Made by a program: the position numbers and the translations under genes | Notes under the pieces: generated by a model | Databases searched by the model: none | Told to the model about the DNA's origin: nothing | What the model saw: only the letters and a program-made list of their open reading frames with translations | Source: Neodontobutis hainanensis | Lineage: Eukaryota; Chordata; Actinopteri; Gobiiformes; Odontobutidae | Direction: 5' to 3' | DNA length: 64,000 bases | Assembly: GCA_024349245.1 (NCBI GenBank) | Contig: JALDNG010000988.1 | Coordinates: forward strand, 62,001-126,000 | Shown: one piece after another, positions 13,501-27,400 of the stretch | How the letters are laid out: every line of letters begins with the position of its first letter | How positions within the stretch are numbered: the stretch's first letter is position 1

Positions 13501-16248
13501 CTACAGTCTGAACTTCTGCACCTCTATAGTCTGTTCTAAAGCATGCCTACAGTGTTTTCTAATACTCAAATACAGTCTGTTCTAATGCTCGTCTACATTC
13601 TGTACTACTGCACCTCTACAGTCTGTTCTTCTGCACATTGTCAGTCTGTTCTACTGGACGTTTACAGTCTGCTCTAATGCTCGCCCACAGTCAGTTCTAA
13701 AGCCAAATCTAGAGTCTGTACTACTGCTGCTCTGAAGTTTGTTCAACTGCAAGTCTACAGAATGTTCAACTGGAGCTCTACAGTCTGTTCTAATGCCAGT
13801 TTACAGTCTGTACTATTGCTGTACTGCAGTCTGTTCTACTGCATGTCTACATTCTGTTTTACTGAACATCTACAGTCTGTTCTAATGCACATCTAAAGTC
13901 TGTTCTAATGCAAGTCTAGAGTCTGTACCACTGCTTGTCTACAGTCTGTTCTACTGCACTTCTACAGTCTGTTCTAATAAACGTATACAGTCTTTTCTAC
14001 TGCTCATCTACAGTCTATACTACTGCACTTCTACAGTCTGTTCTATAGCTCGTTTACAGTCTGTATTACTGAACCTCTACAGTCTGTTCTAAAGAATGTC
14101 TAGAGTGTTTTCTAATACTCATATACAGTCTGTTCTAATGCTCGTCTACCCAACTGCACCTCTTCAGTTTGTTCTAAAGCATGTCTACAGTGTTTTGTAA
14201 AACTCATATACAGTCTGTTCTAATGCTCACCTTCAGTCTGTACTACAGCACCTCTAGAGTCTTTTCTTCCGCACATTGTCAGTCTGTTCTACTGGACGTT
14301 TACAGTCATTTCTAAAGCTTGTCTACAGTCTGTTCTAAAGCCAGTCTAGAGTCTGTTCTACTGCTGCTGTGAAGTCTGTTCAACTGCATGTCTATAGTCT
14401 GTTCAACTGCACCTCTACGTCTGTTTTATTGTATGTCTACATTCTGTTCTAATGTACATCTACAGTCTGTTCAAATGCAAGTCAACAGTCTGTACTACCT
14501 TTCGTGCACAGTCTGTACTACTGCACCTCTACAGTCTGTTCTAAAGCATGTCTACAGTCTATTCTAATACTCATATACAGTCTGTTCTAATACTCGTCTA
14601 CAGTCTCTACTAACGGACTTTTAAATTCTATTCTTCTGCAGCATCGTTAGTCTGTTTTACTGGACATTTACAGTCTGTTCTAAAACTCGTCTATAGTCTG
14701 TTCCAATACTCGTCCACAGTCTGTTCTAATGCATTCTGTTCTAATGCACATCTATAGTCTGTTCTATTGCTCGAATACAGTCTGTTCTAATGCCCAATAA
14801 AAGTCTTTACTACTCCACCTCTACAGTTTGTTCTACTTCTCCTCTACATTCTGTTCTAGTACAGGTCTACAGTCTGTTCTATTGCTAGTCTAGAGTCTTT
14901 ACTACTGCTGCTCTGCAGTTTGTACTCTTGCTCATCTACAGTCTGTTCTACTGCCTGTGTACAGTCTTTTCTTATAAACGTCTATAGTATGTTCTACTGT
15001 ACATCTACAGTCTTTACTACTGCACTTCTAAAGTCTATTCTAATGCTCATCTACGGTCTGTTCTACTGCAGGTCTACAGTCTGATCTAATAAATGTCTAC
15101 AGTCTGTACTACTGCACATCTACAGTCTGTACTACTGCACTTCTACAGTCTCTTCTAATGCCAGTTTACAGTCTGTACTATTGCTCTACTGCAGTCTCTT
15201 CTACTGAATGTCTATAGTCTGTTTTACTGCACATCTACAGTTTGTTCTAAAGCATGTTTAGAGTGTTTTCTAATACAAATATACAGTCTGTACTACTGCA
15301 CCTCTAGAGTCTATTCTTCTGCACATTGTCAGTCTCTTCTACTGTACGTTTACAGTCTGTTGTAATGCTCGCCTACAATCTGTTCTAAAGCAAATCTAAA
15401 GTCTGTACGACTGCTGCTCTGAAGTCTGTACAACTGCACGCCTACAGTCTGTTCAACTGCACCTCTACAGTCACTTCTATTGTACGTCTACAGTCTATTC
15501 TAATGCACATCTACAGTCTGTTCTAATGCAAGTCTATAATCTGTACTACTGTTTGTCTACAGTCTGTACTACTGCACCTCTACAGTCTCTTCTAAAGCAT
15601 GTCTACAATCTATTCTAATACTCATATACAGTCTGTTCTAATACTTGTTTACAGTCTGTACTAATGCATCTCTAAAGTCTATTCTTCTGAAGCATTGTCA
15701 GTCTTTTCTAATAATTGTCGACATTCTGTACTACTTCACCTCTACAGTCTCTTCTACTGCACAATTACAGTCTGTTCTAATGCTCGTCTATAGTCTGAAC
15801 TACTGCACCTCTACAATCTGTTCTAAAGCATGTCTAGACTGTTTTCTAATACTCATATAGAGTCTGTGCAAATGTTCGTCTACAGTCTGTACTACTGCAT
15901 CTCTACAGTCTTTCTTCTGCATATTGTCAGTCTGTTCTACTGGACGTTTATAGTCTGTTCTAATGCTCGTCTACAGTCAGTTCTAAAGCCAGTTTACAGT
16001 CTGTACTACTGCTCTACTGCAGTCTCTTCCACTGCACGTCTACAGTCTGTTTTACTGCACATCTACAGTTTGTTCTAATGTACATCTACTGTCTGTTCTA
16101 ATGCAAGTCTAGAGTCTGTTTTACTGCACATCTACAGTCTGTTCTAAAGCATTTCTAGAGTGTTTTCAAATACTCATATACAGTCTGCTCTATTGCTCAT
16201 CTACAGTATGTACTACTGCACCTCTAGAGTCTATCCTTTTGCACATTG
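10558..16248 (+). repeat. 23-bp satellite array, plus orientation
   Basis: The array resumes after the solo LTR and runs to the second turn. It includes a short AT run at about 11341-11355. From about 12483 it repeats the variant order seen from about 2240, offset ~10.25 kb. An extra ~92-bp (four-unit) local duplication sits at about 12780-12890, after which the offset to block 1 becomes ~10.34 kb. Confidence 0.95.
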
Positions 16249-16265
16249 TTAGGTTAGGTTAGTTG
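16249..16265. other. Plus-to-minus turn of the satellite (apex 2)
   Basis: Homologous to the turns at 5844 and 21420. The apex reads TTAGGTTAGGTTAG, a one-base-shorter derivative of the TTAGGG-like motif, between GCACATTG on the plus arm and TTGTCCAGTAGAACAG on the minus arm. Confidence 0.75.
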
Positions 16266-18260
16266 TCCAGTAGAACAGACTGTAGCCGAACAGTAGTTTA
16301 GAATGTAGACTTGAAATAGAACAGACTGTAGATGTGCAGTAGAACAGACTGTAGACGTTTAATAAAAGAGACTATAGTCGCAGTACAACAGAGTGTAAAC
16401 GAAAAGTAGATTAGAATGTAGACTTGCATAAGAACTGACTATGGAGGTGCAGTTGAACAGACTGTAGAGCAGCAGTAGTACAGACTGTAGAATGGCTTTA
16501 GAACTGACTATACACAATCATAGAGGACCATTAAAACAGACTGTAGATGTGCAGTAGAAGAGACTGTAGAGGTGCAGTTGTACAGAATCTTGACAATTAT
16601 TAGAACAGACTGTAGACGTCTAGTAGAAGAGACTGTAGACGTTATTAAAAATGAGTATAGTCATGCAGTAGAACAGACTGTAGACCTCTAGTTGAACAGA
16701 CTGTAGCTGTGCATTAGAACAGACTGTAGACATGCAGTAGAACATACTGTAGAGGATCAGTAGAACAAACAGTAGAGCTGGAGTAGTAAAGACTGTTATT
16801 GGGCATTAAAACAGACTATATTCAAGCAATAGAAAGGAACAATAGATGTCTGGTCGTACAGATTGCATTAGAACAGACTGTGGATGAGCATTTGAACAGA
16901 CTATAGACGTGTATTAGAACAGATTGTAGATGCGCAGTAGAAAAGACTGTAAGGTGCAGTAGTACAGAATGTCGATAATTATTAGAAAAGACTGTAGACG
17001 CAGTAGAACGGACTGTAGAAAATTATTAGAACAGACTGTAGACTTGCAGTAGAACAGACTCACAGTGCTTCAGAAGAATAGACTTTAGAGGTGCATTAGT
17101 ACAGACTGTAGACGATTATTAGAATAGACTGTATATGAGTATTAGAAAACACTCTAGACATGCTTTAGAACAGACTGTAGAGGTGCAGTAGTACAGACTG
17201 TAGACCTGCAGTAGAATAGACTGTAGATGTGCATTAGAACAGACTTTAGAAGTGCAGTAGTAGAAACTGTAGATATGCAGTAGAACAGACTGTAGATGTG
17301 CAGTAAAACAGACTGTAGACATGCAGTAGAACAGACTGCTGTAGAGCAGTAGTACAGACAGTAAAATGGCATTAGAACAGACTGTAGAGGAACAGTAGAA
17401 CAAACTGTAGAGGTCGAGTAGTAAATACTGTTATTGGGCAATAGAACAGACGATATTCGAGCAATAGAACAGACTATAGATTTGTGGTCGCACGGACTGC
17501 ATTAGAACAGATTGTGGACGAACATTTGAACAGACTAATGACGTGCATTAGAACAGACTTTAGATGTGCAGTAGAAGAGACTGTAGACAATTATTAGAAC
17601 AGACTGTAGCCATGCAGTAGAACAGACTGTAGAGGTAGAACAGTAAAGACTTTTATTGGGGATTAGAACAGACTGTAGACAAGCAATAGAACAGATTGTA
17701 GATGTGCAGTAGTATAGACTGTAGACCTGCATTAGAAGAGACTCTAGATGCGCAGTAGAAAAGACTGTAAACGTGCAGTAGAACAGACTGACAATGTGCA
17801 GAAGAATAGACTGTAGAGGTGCAGTAGTTCAGACTGTGGACGAGCATTAGAACAGACTCTATATGAGTATTAGAAAACACTCTAGACATGCTTTAGAACA
17901 GATTGTAAAAGGTGCAGTATTTCAGAATGTTGACGAGCATTAGAACAGACTGTATATGAGTATTAGAATACACTCTAGACATGCTTTAGAACAGACTGTA
18001 GATGAGCAGTCGTACTGACTGTAGACTAGCATTAGAACAGACTGTAGATGTGCATTAGAACAGACTGTAGATGTGCAGTAGAACAGACGTTAGATGTTTG
18101 TAAGAACAGACTGTAGACCTGCAAAAGAACAGATTGTAGATGAGCAGTAAAAGAAACTATAGATTTACATTAGAATAGACTGTAGAAATGACTGTAAACG
18201 AGCATTAGAACAGACTGTAAACGTCCAGTAGAACAGACTAACAATGTGCAGAAGAATAGA
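16266..18260 (-). repeat. 23-bp satellite array, minus orientation
   Basis: Reverse-complement units corresponding to 21441-23434. The block ends abruptly at 18260, where an AGAAGAATAGA unit is cut and a plus-orientation unit starts, which is the seam between copies A and B of the 5.18-kb block. Confidence 0.95.
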
Positions 18261-21200
18261 CTACTGCTTGTCTACAGTCTGTTTAACTGCAAGTCTACAG
18301 TCTTTTCAACTGCACCTCTACAGTCTGTTCTAATGCCAGTTTACAATCTGTACTATTGCTCTACTGCAGTCTGTTCTACTGCATGTCTACAGTCTGTTTT
18401 ACTGCACATCTACAGTCTGTTCTAATGCACATCTACAGTCTGTTCTAATGCAAGTCTACATTCTGTACTACCGCTCATCTACGGTCTGTTCTACTGCACG
18501 CCTACAATCTGTTTTAATAAACGTCTACAGTCTGTTCTGCACATTTACAGTCTGTACTACTGCACTTCTACAGTCTTTTTAATGCTCGTCTACAGTCTGT
18601 ATTACTGCACCTCTACAGTCTGTTGTAAAGCATGTCTAGAGTGTTTTCTAAAACTTATATACAGTCTGTTCTAATGGTCATCTACAGTCTGAACTTCTGC
18701 ACCTCTATAGTCTGTTCTAAAGCATGCCTACAGTGTTTTCTAATACTCAAATACAGTCTGTTCTAATGCTCGTCTACATTCTGTACTACTGCACCTCTAC
18801 AGTCTGTTCTTCTGCACATTGTCAGTCTGTTCTACTGGACGTTTACAGTCTGCTCTAATGCTCCCACAGTCAGTTCTAAAGCCAAATCTAGAGTCTGTAC
18901 TACTGCTGCTCTGAAGTTTGTTCAACTGCAAGTCTACAGAATGTTCAACTGGAGCTCTACAGTCTGTTCTAATGCCAGTTTACAGTCTGTACTATTGCTG
19001 TACTGCAGTCTGTTCTACTGCATGTCTACATTCTGTTTTACTGAACATCTACAGTCTGTTCTAATGCACATCTAAAGTCTGTTCTAATGCAAGTCTAGAG
19101 TCTGTACCACTGCTTGTCTACAGTCTGTTCTACTGCACTTCTACAGTCTGTTCTAATAAACGTATACAGTCTTTTCTACTGCTCATCTACAGTCTATACT
19201 ACTGCACTTCTACAGTCTGTTCTATAGCTCATTTACAGTCTGTATTACTGAACCTCTACAGTCTGTTCTAAAGAATGTCTAGAGTGTTTTCTAATACTCA
19301 TATACAGTCTGTTCTAATGCTCGTCTACCCAACTGCACCTCTTCAGTTTGTTCTAAAGCATGTCTACAGTGTTTTGTAAAACTCATATACAGTCTGTTCT
19401 AATGCTCACCTTCAGTCTGTACTACAGCACCTCTAGAGTCTTTTCTTCCGCACATTGTCAGTCTGTTCTACTGGACGTTTACAGTCATTTCTAAAGCTTG
19501 TCTACAGTCTGTTCTAAAGCCAGTCTAGAGTCTGTTCTACTGCTGCTGAAGTCTGTTCAACTGCATGTCTATAGTCTGTTCAACTGCACCTCTACGCCTG
19601 TTTTATTGTATGTCTACATTCTGTTCTAATGTACATCTACAGTCTGTTCAAATGCAAGTCAACAGTCTGTACTACCTTTCGTGCACAGTCTGTACTACTG
19701 CACCTCTACAGTCTGTTCTAAAGCATGTCTACAGTCTATTCTAATACTCATATACAGTCTGTTCTAATACTGTACAGTCTCTACTAACGGACTTTTAAAT
19801 TCTATTCTTCTGCAGCATCGTTAGTCTGTTTTACTGACATTTACAGTCTGTTCTAAAACTCGTCTATAGTCTGTTCCAATACTGTCCACAGTCTGTTCTA
19901 ATGCATTCTGTTCTAATGCACATCTATAGTCTGTTCTATTGCTCGAATACAGTCTGTTCTAATGCCCAATAAAAGTCTTTACTACTCCACCTCTACAGTT
20001 TGTTCTACTTCTCCTCTACATTCTGTTCTAGTACAGGTCTACAGTCTGTTCTATTGCTAGTCTAGAGTCTTTACTACTGCTGCTCTGCAGTTTGTACTCT
20101 TGCTCATCTACAGTCTGTTCTACTGCCTGTGTACAGTCTTTTCTTATAAACGTCTATAGTATGTTCTACTGTACATCTACAGTCTTTACTACTGCACTTC
20201 TAAAGTCTATTCTAATGCTCATCTACGGTCTGTTCTACTGCAGGTCTACAGTCTGATCTAATAAACGTCTACAGTCTGTACTACTGCACATCTACAGTCT
20301 GTACTACTGCACTTCTACAGTCTCTTCTAATGCCAGTTTACAGTCTGTACTATTGCTCTACTGCAGTCTCTTCTACTGAATGTCTATAGTCTGTTTTACT
20401 GCACATCTACAGTTTGTTCTAAAGCATGTTTAGAGTGTTTTCTAATACAAATATACAGTCTGTACTACTGCACCTCTAGAGTCTATTCTTCTGCACATTG
20501 TCAGTCTCTTCTACTGTACGCTTACAGTCTGTTGTAATGCTCGCCTACAATCTGTTCTAAAGCAAATCTAAAGTCTGTACGACTGCTGCTCTGAAGTCTG
20601 TACAACTGCGCACGCTACAGTCTGTTCAACTGCACCTCTACAGTCACTTCTATTGTACGTCCTACAGTCTATTCTAATGCACATCTACAGTCTGTTCTAA
20701 TGCAAGTCTATAATCTGTACTACTGTTTGTCTACAGTCTGTACTACTGCACCTCTACAGTCTCTTCTAAAGCATGTCTACAATCTATTCTAATACTCATA
20801 TACAGTCTGTTCTAATACTTGTTTACAGTCTGTACTAATGCATCTCTAAAGTCTATTCTTCTGAAGCATTGTCAGTCTTTTCTAATAATTGTCGACATTC
20901 TGTACTACTTCACCTCTACAGTCTCTTCTACTGCACAATTACAGTCTGTTCTAATGCTCGTCTATAGTCTGAACTACTGCACCTCTACAATCTGTTCTAA
21001 AGCATGTCTAGACTGTTTTCTAATACTCATATAGAGTCTGTGCAAATGTTCGTCTACAGTCTGTACTACTGCATCTCTACAGTCTTTTCTTCTGCATATT
21101 GTCAGTCTGTTCTACTGACGTTTATAGTCTGTTCTAATGCTCTACAGTCAGTTCTAAAGCCAGTTTACAGTCTGTACTACTGCTCTACTGCAGTCTCTTC

Positions 21201-21419
21201 CACTGCACGTCTACAGTCTGTTTTACTGCACATCTACAGTTTGTTCTAATGTACATCTACTGTCTGTTCTAATGCAAGTCTAGAGTCTGTTTTACTGCAC
21301 ATCTACAGTCTGTTCTAAAGCATGTCTAGAGTGTTTTCAAATACTCATATACAGTCTGCTCTATTGCTCATCTACAGTATGTACTACTGCACCTCTAGAG
21401 TCTATCCTTTTGCACATTG
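18261..21419 (+). repeat. 23-bp satellite array, plus orientation
   Basis: Plus arm of copy B, unit order as in 13080-16248. It contains the fourth copy of the ~1.57-kb segment first seen at 661-2230. Confidence 0.95.
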
Positions 21420-21440
21420 TTAGGGTTAGGGTTAGTTGTC
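21420..21440. other. Plus-to-minus turn with TTAGGG repeats (apex 3)
   Basis: The apex reads TTAGGGTTAGGGTTAG, two full and one partial vertebrate telomere-type hexamers, lying exactly between plus-orientation and minus-orientation satellite. The sister apices at 5844 and 16249 carry shorter or mutated versions. Confidence 0.8.
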
Positions 21441-24400
21441 CAGTAGAACAGACTGTAGCCAACAGTAGTTTAGAATGTAGACTTGAAATAGAACAGACTG
21501 TAGATGTGCAGTAGAACAGACTGTAGACGTTTAATAAAAGAGACTATAGTCGTGCAGTACAACAGAGTGTAAACGAAAAGTAGATTAGAATGTAGACTTG
21601 CATAAGAACAGACTATGGAGGTGCAGTTGAACAGACTGTAGAGCAGCAGTAGTACAGACTGTAGAATGGCTTTAGAACTGACTATACACAATCATAGAAG
21701 ACCATTAAAACAGACTGTAGATGTGCAGTAGAAGAGACTGTAGAGGTGCAGTTGTACAGAATCTTGACAATTATTAGAACAGACTGTAGACGTCTAGTAG
21801 AAGAGACTGTAGACGTTTATTAAAAATGAGTATAGTCATGCAGTAGAACAGACTGTAGACCTCTAGTTGAACAGACTGTAGCTGTGCATTAGAACAGACT
21901 GTAGACATGCAGTAGAACATACTGTAGAGGATCAGTAGAACAAACAGTAGAGCTGGAGTAGTAAAGACTGTTATTGGGCATTAAAACAGACTATATTCAA
22001 GCAATAGAAAGGAACAATAGATGTCTGGTCGTACAGATTGCATTAGAACAGACTGTGGATGAGCATTTGAACAGACTATAGACGTGTATTAGAACAGATT
22101 GTAGATGCGCAGTAGAAAAGACTGTAAGGTGCAGTAGTACAGAATGTCGATAATTATTAGAAAAGACTGTAGACGTGCAGTAGAACGGACTGTAGAAAAT
22201 TATTAGAACAGACTGTAGACTTGCAGTAGAACAGACTCACAGTGCTTCAGAAGAATAGACTTTAGAGGTGCATTAGTACAGACTGTAGACGATTATTAGA
22301 ATAGACTGTATATGAGTATTAGAAAACACTCTAGACATGCTTTAGAACAGACTGTAGAGGTGCAGTAGTACAGACTGTAGACCTGCAGTAGAATAGACTG
22401 TAGATGTGCATTAGAACAGACTTTAGAAGTGCAGTAGTAGAAACTGTAGATATGCAGTAGAACAGACTGTAGATGTGCAGTAAAACAGACTGTAGACATG
22501 CAGTAGAACAGACTGTAGAGCAGTAGTACAGACAGTAAAATGGCATTAGAACAGACTGTAGAGGAACAGTAGAACAAACTGTAGAGGTCGAGTAGTAAAT
22601 ACTGTTATTGGGCAATAGAACAGACGATATTCGAGCAATAGAACAGACTATAGATTTGTGGTCGCACGGACTGCATTAGAACAGATTGTGGACGAACATT
22701 TGAACAGACTAATGACGTGCATTAGAACAGACTTTAGATGTGCAGTAGAAGAGACTGTAGACAATTATTAGAACAGACTGTAGCCATGCAGTAGAACAGA
22801 CTGTAGAGGTAGAACAGTAAAGACTTTTATTGGGGATTAGAACAGACTGTAGACAAGCAATAGAACAGATTGTAGATGTGCAGTAGTATAGACTGTAGAC
22901 CTGCATTAGAAGAGACTCTAGATGCGCAGTAGAAAAGACTGTAAACGTGCAGTAGAACAGACTGACAATGTGCAGAAGAATAGACTGTAGAGGTGCAGTA
23001 GTTCAGACTGTGGACGAGCATTAGAACAGACTCTATATGAGTATTAGAAAACACTCTAGACATGCTTTAGAACAGATTGTAAAAGGTGCAGTATTTCAGA
23101 ATGTTGACGAGCATTAGAACAGACTGTATATGAGTATTAGAATACACTCTAGACATGCTTTAGAACAGACTGTAGATGAGCAGTCGTACTGACTGTAGAC
23201 TAGCATTAGAACAGACTGTAGATGTGCATTAGAACAGACTGTAGATGTGCAGTAGAACAGACGTTAGATGTTTGTAAGAACAGACTGTAGACCTGCAAAA
23301 GAACAGATCGTAGATGAGCAGTAAAAGAAACTATAGATTTACATTAGAATAGACTGTAGAAATGACTGTAAACGAGCATTAGAACAGACTGTAAACGTCC
23401 AGTAGAACAGACTAACAATGTGCAGAAGAATAGACTGTAGAGATGCAGTAGTACAGACTCTAGACGAGCAGTAGAATAGACTGTAGATGTGCATTAGAAC
23501 AGACTTTAGAAGTGCAGTAATAGAGACTGTAGATGTGTAGTAGAACAGACTGTAGACGTTTATCAGAACAGACTGTAGACGTGCAGTAGAACAGACTGTA
23601 AATGAGCAGTAGTACAGACTGTAGACTTGTATTAGAAAAGACTTTAGATGTGCATTAGATCAAACTATAGATGTGCAGTAGAACAGACTGTAGACGTTTA
23701 TTAGAACAGACTGTAGACCTGCACTAGAACAGACCTTAGATGAGCAGTAGTACAGACTATAGACTTTAATTAGAACAGACTGAAGATATACATTAGAACA
23801 GACTTTAGAAGTGCAGTAGTAGAGACTGTAGATGTGTAGTAAACCAGACTGTAGAAGTTTATCAGAACAGACTGTAGAAGTGCAGTAGAACAGACTGTAG
23901 ATGAGCAGTAGTACAAACTGTAGACTTGCATTAGAACAGACAGTAGATGTGCTATAGAACAGACTGTAGATGTGCAGTAGAACAGACTGTAGACGTTATC
24001 AGAACAGACTGTAGACGTGCAAAAGAACAGACCATAGATGAGCAGTAAAACAGACTAGAAACTTGCATTAGAACAAACTGTAGAACTGACTGTAGACGAG
24101 CATTAGAACTAACTGTAAACGTAGTAGAACAGACTGACAATGTGCAGAAGAATATACTGTAGAGATGCAGCAGTACATACTGTAGACGAGCATTAGAACA
24201 GACTGTATATGAGAATTAGAAAACACTCCAGACATACTTTAGAAAAGACTGTAGAAGTGCAGTAGTTCAGACTGTAGACGAGGATTAGAACAGACTCTAT
24301 ACCAGTATTAAAAACACTCTAGACATGCTTTAGAACATATTGTAGAGGTGCAGTAATACAGACTATTGACTTGCATTAGTACAGACTGTAGATGTTCATT

Positions 24401-27400
24401 AGAACAGACTTTAGTAGAGCAGTAGTACAGACTGTTAACTGGCATTAGAACATACTGTAGACGTGCAGTAGAACAGACTGTAGATGAGCAGTAGTACAGA
24501 CTGTAGACTTGCATTAGAACAGACTGTAGATGTGCATTGGAACAGACTGTAGATGTGCAGTAAAACAGACTGTAGATGTGCAGTAGAACAGACTGCAGTA
24601 GAGCAGAGGTACAGACTGTAAACTGGAATTAGAACAGACTGTTGAGGTGCAGTTGAAATGACTGTAGACGTGCAGTTGAACAGACTGTAGACGAACATTA
24701 TAATAGACTGTAGACGTAGTAGAACAGAACAGTAGAACAACATAGTAGAACATGTGCAGTAGTACAGACTAAAGACCTGCATTAGAACAGACTGTGGATG
24801 AGCATTAGAACTGATTATAGACGTGCATTAGAACAGACTGTAGATGTCCATTAGAACAGACTGTAGATGTGTAGTAGAACAGACTGACGATGTGCAGAAG
24901 AATAGACCGTAAGGCTTCAGTAGTTGAGACTTTACACGAGCATTAGAACAGACTGTACTTGAGTATTAGAAAAGACCGTAGACATGATTTAGAACAGACT
25001 GTAGAGGTGCAGTAGTACAGACTGTAGACTTGCAGTTTAACAGACTGTAGCTGTGCATTAGAACAGACTGTAGATGTGCAGTAGAACTGAATGTAGACTT
25101 GCAGTAAAACAGACTGCAGAGCAGAAGTAGTACAGACTCTAGACTGGCATTAGAACAGACTGTAGAGGAGCAGTAGTACAGACTGTAGACTTGCATTATA
25201 ACAGATTGTAGATGTGCATTAGAACAAGCTATAGACGTACAATAGAAGTGACTTTAGACATGCATTTGTACAGACTTCAGTGCAACAGTAGTACACACTC
25301 TAGATTGGCTTTAGAACAGACTGTAGACGATCATTAGAACAGACTGTAAACGCCCAGAAGAAGAGACTGACAATGTGCAGAAGAATAGAATAGAGAGGTG
25401 CAGTAGTTCAGACTGTAGACGAGCATTAGAACAGACTCTATATGAATATTAGAAAACACTCTAGACATGCTTTAGAACAGACAGTAGAGGTGCAGTTGTA
25501 CAGAATGTAGGCGAGCATTAGAACAGACTTATATTAGTATTAGAAAACAATCTAGATATGCTTTAGAACAGACTGTAGAGGTGCAGTAATACAGAATGTA
25601 GACGAGCATTAGAACAGACTGTAGAAGTCCAGTAGTACAAACTGTAGATGTGCAGTAGTACAGACTGTAGATGTACAATAGAAAAGACGGTAGAGGTGCA
25701 GTTAAACAGTTTGTAGACGTGCAGTAAAACAGACTTCAGAGAAGAAGTAGAACAGACTCTAGATTGACTTTAGAACAGACTGTAGATGAGCATTAGAACA
25801 GACAGTAAACGACCTGTAGAACAGACTGACAATGTGCATTGAATAGACTTTAGAGGTGCAATAGTACAGACTGTAGATTAGCATTAGAACAGACTGTATA
25901 TGAGTATTAGAAAACACTGTAGATATGCTTTAGAACAGACTGTAGAGGTGCAGTATTTCAGACTGTAGACGAGCATTAGAACAGACTGTATGTGAGTATT
26001 AGAAAACACTTTAGACATGTTTTAGAACAGACTGTAGAGGTTCAGTAGTTCAGACTGTAAACAAGCATTAGAACAAACTCTATATGAGTATTAGAAAACA
26101 CTCTAGACATGCTTTAGAACAGACTTTAGAGGTTCAGTAATAATGACTGTAGATGAGCATTAGAAAAGACTGTAGAAGTGCAGTTGTACAGACTGTAGAT
26201 GTGCAGAAGAAGAGACTCTAGATGTATATTAGAACAGACTGTAGACCTGCACTAGAACAGACTGTAGATGTGCATTAGAACAAACTGTAGATGTGCATTA
26301 GAACAGACCGTAGATGAGCAGTAGTACAGACTATAGACTTGCATTAGAACAGATTGTATATTAGTATTAGAAAAATGTAGACATTCTTTAGAACAGACTG
26401 TGGAGGTGCAGTAGTTCAGACTGTAAATGAGCATTAGAACAGACTATTTATGAGTTTTAGAAAATACTCTAGACATGCTTTAGAAGAGACTGTAGAGGTG
26501 CAGAAATACAGACTGTAGAAAAGCATTAGAACAGACTGTAGAAGTGCAGTAGTACAAACTGTAGATGTGCAGTAGAACAGACTGTAGACATTTTTAGAAC
26601 AGACTGTAGACGTGCAGTAGAACAGACTGTAGATGGGCAGTAGTACAGACTGTAGACTTTCATTAGAACAGACAGTAGATGTACATTAGAACAGATTGTA
26701 GATGTGCAGTAAAACAGAATTTAGTGGAAGAGACTGTAATAGAGCAGTAGTACAGACTTTAATCTGACATTTGAACAGACTGTAGAGGTGCAGTTGAACA
26801 GACTGTAGACGAGCATTAGAAAAGACTCTATATGAGTATTAGAAAACACTCTAGACATGCTTTAGAACAGATTGTAGAGGTGCAGTAGTTCAGACTGTAG
26901 ACGAGCATTAGAACAGACTGTATATAAGTATTAGAAAACACTCTAGACATGCTTTAGAACAGACTGTAGAGGTGCAATAATACAGACTGTAGACGAGCAT
27001 TAGAAAAGACTGTAGAAGTGCAGTAGAAGAGATTGTAAATGTGCAGTAGAACAGGCTGTAGACGTTTATTAGAACAGACTGTCGACCTGCACTAGAACAG
27101 ACCGTATATGAGCAGTAGTACAGACTATAGACATGGATTAAAACAGACTGTAGATGTGCATTAGAACAGACTTTAGAAGTGCAGTAGTAGAGACTGTAGA
27201 TGTGTAGTAGAACAGACTGTAGACGTTTATCAGAACAGACTGTAGACTTGTAGTAGAACAGACTGTAGATGAGCAGTAGTACAGACTGTAGACTTGCATT
27301 AGAACAGACTGTAGATGTGCAGTGGAACAGACTGTATATGAGTATTATAAAAACACTGTAGACATGCTTTAGAACAGACTGTAGAGGTGCAGTAGTTCGG

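Larger units (their letters stand above)
13080..18260. repeat. 5.18-kb higher-order satellite block, copy A
   Basis: This 5,181-bp block holds a plus arm, the turn at 16249 and a minus arm, and is followed directly by a near-identical 5,174-bp copy B (18261-23434). The start, reading CTACTGCTTGTCTACAG, is at 13080 in copy A and 18261 in copy B. The end, reading ACAATGTGCAGAAGAATAGA, is at 18260 in A and 23434 in B. Differences are scattered substitutions and 1-4 bp indels. Confidence 0.85.
18261..23434. repeat. 5.18-kb higher-order satellite block, copy B
   Basis: Second copy of the block at 13080-18260, in the same orientation and directly abutting it. It preserves the plus arm, the turn (here 21420) and the minus arm. 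Beyond 23434 the minus array continues with different unit order, so the duplication ends there. Many of the indels between the copies remove or add bases at CG dinucleotides. Confidence 0.85.
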
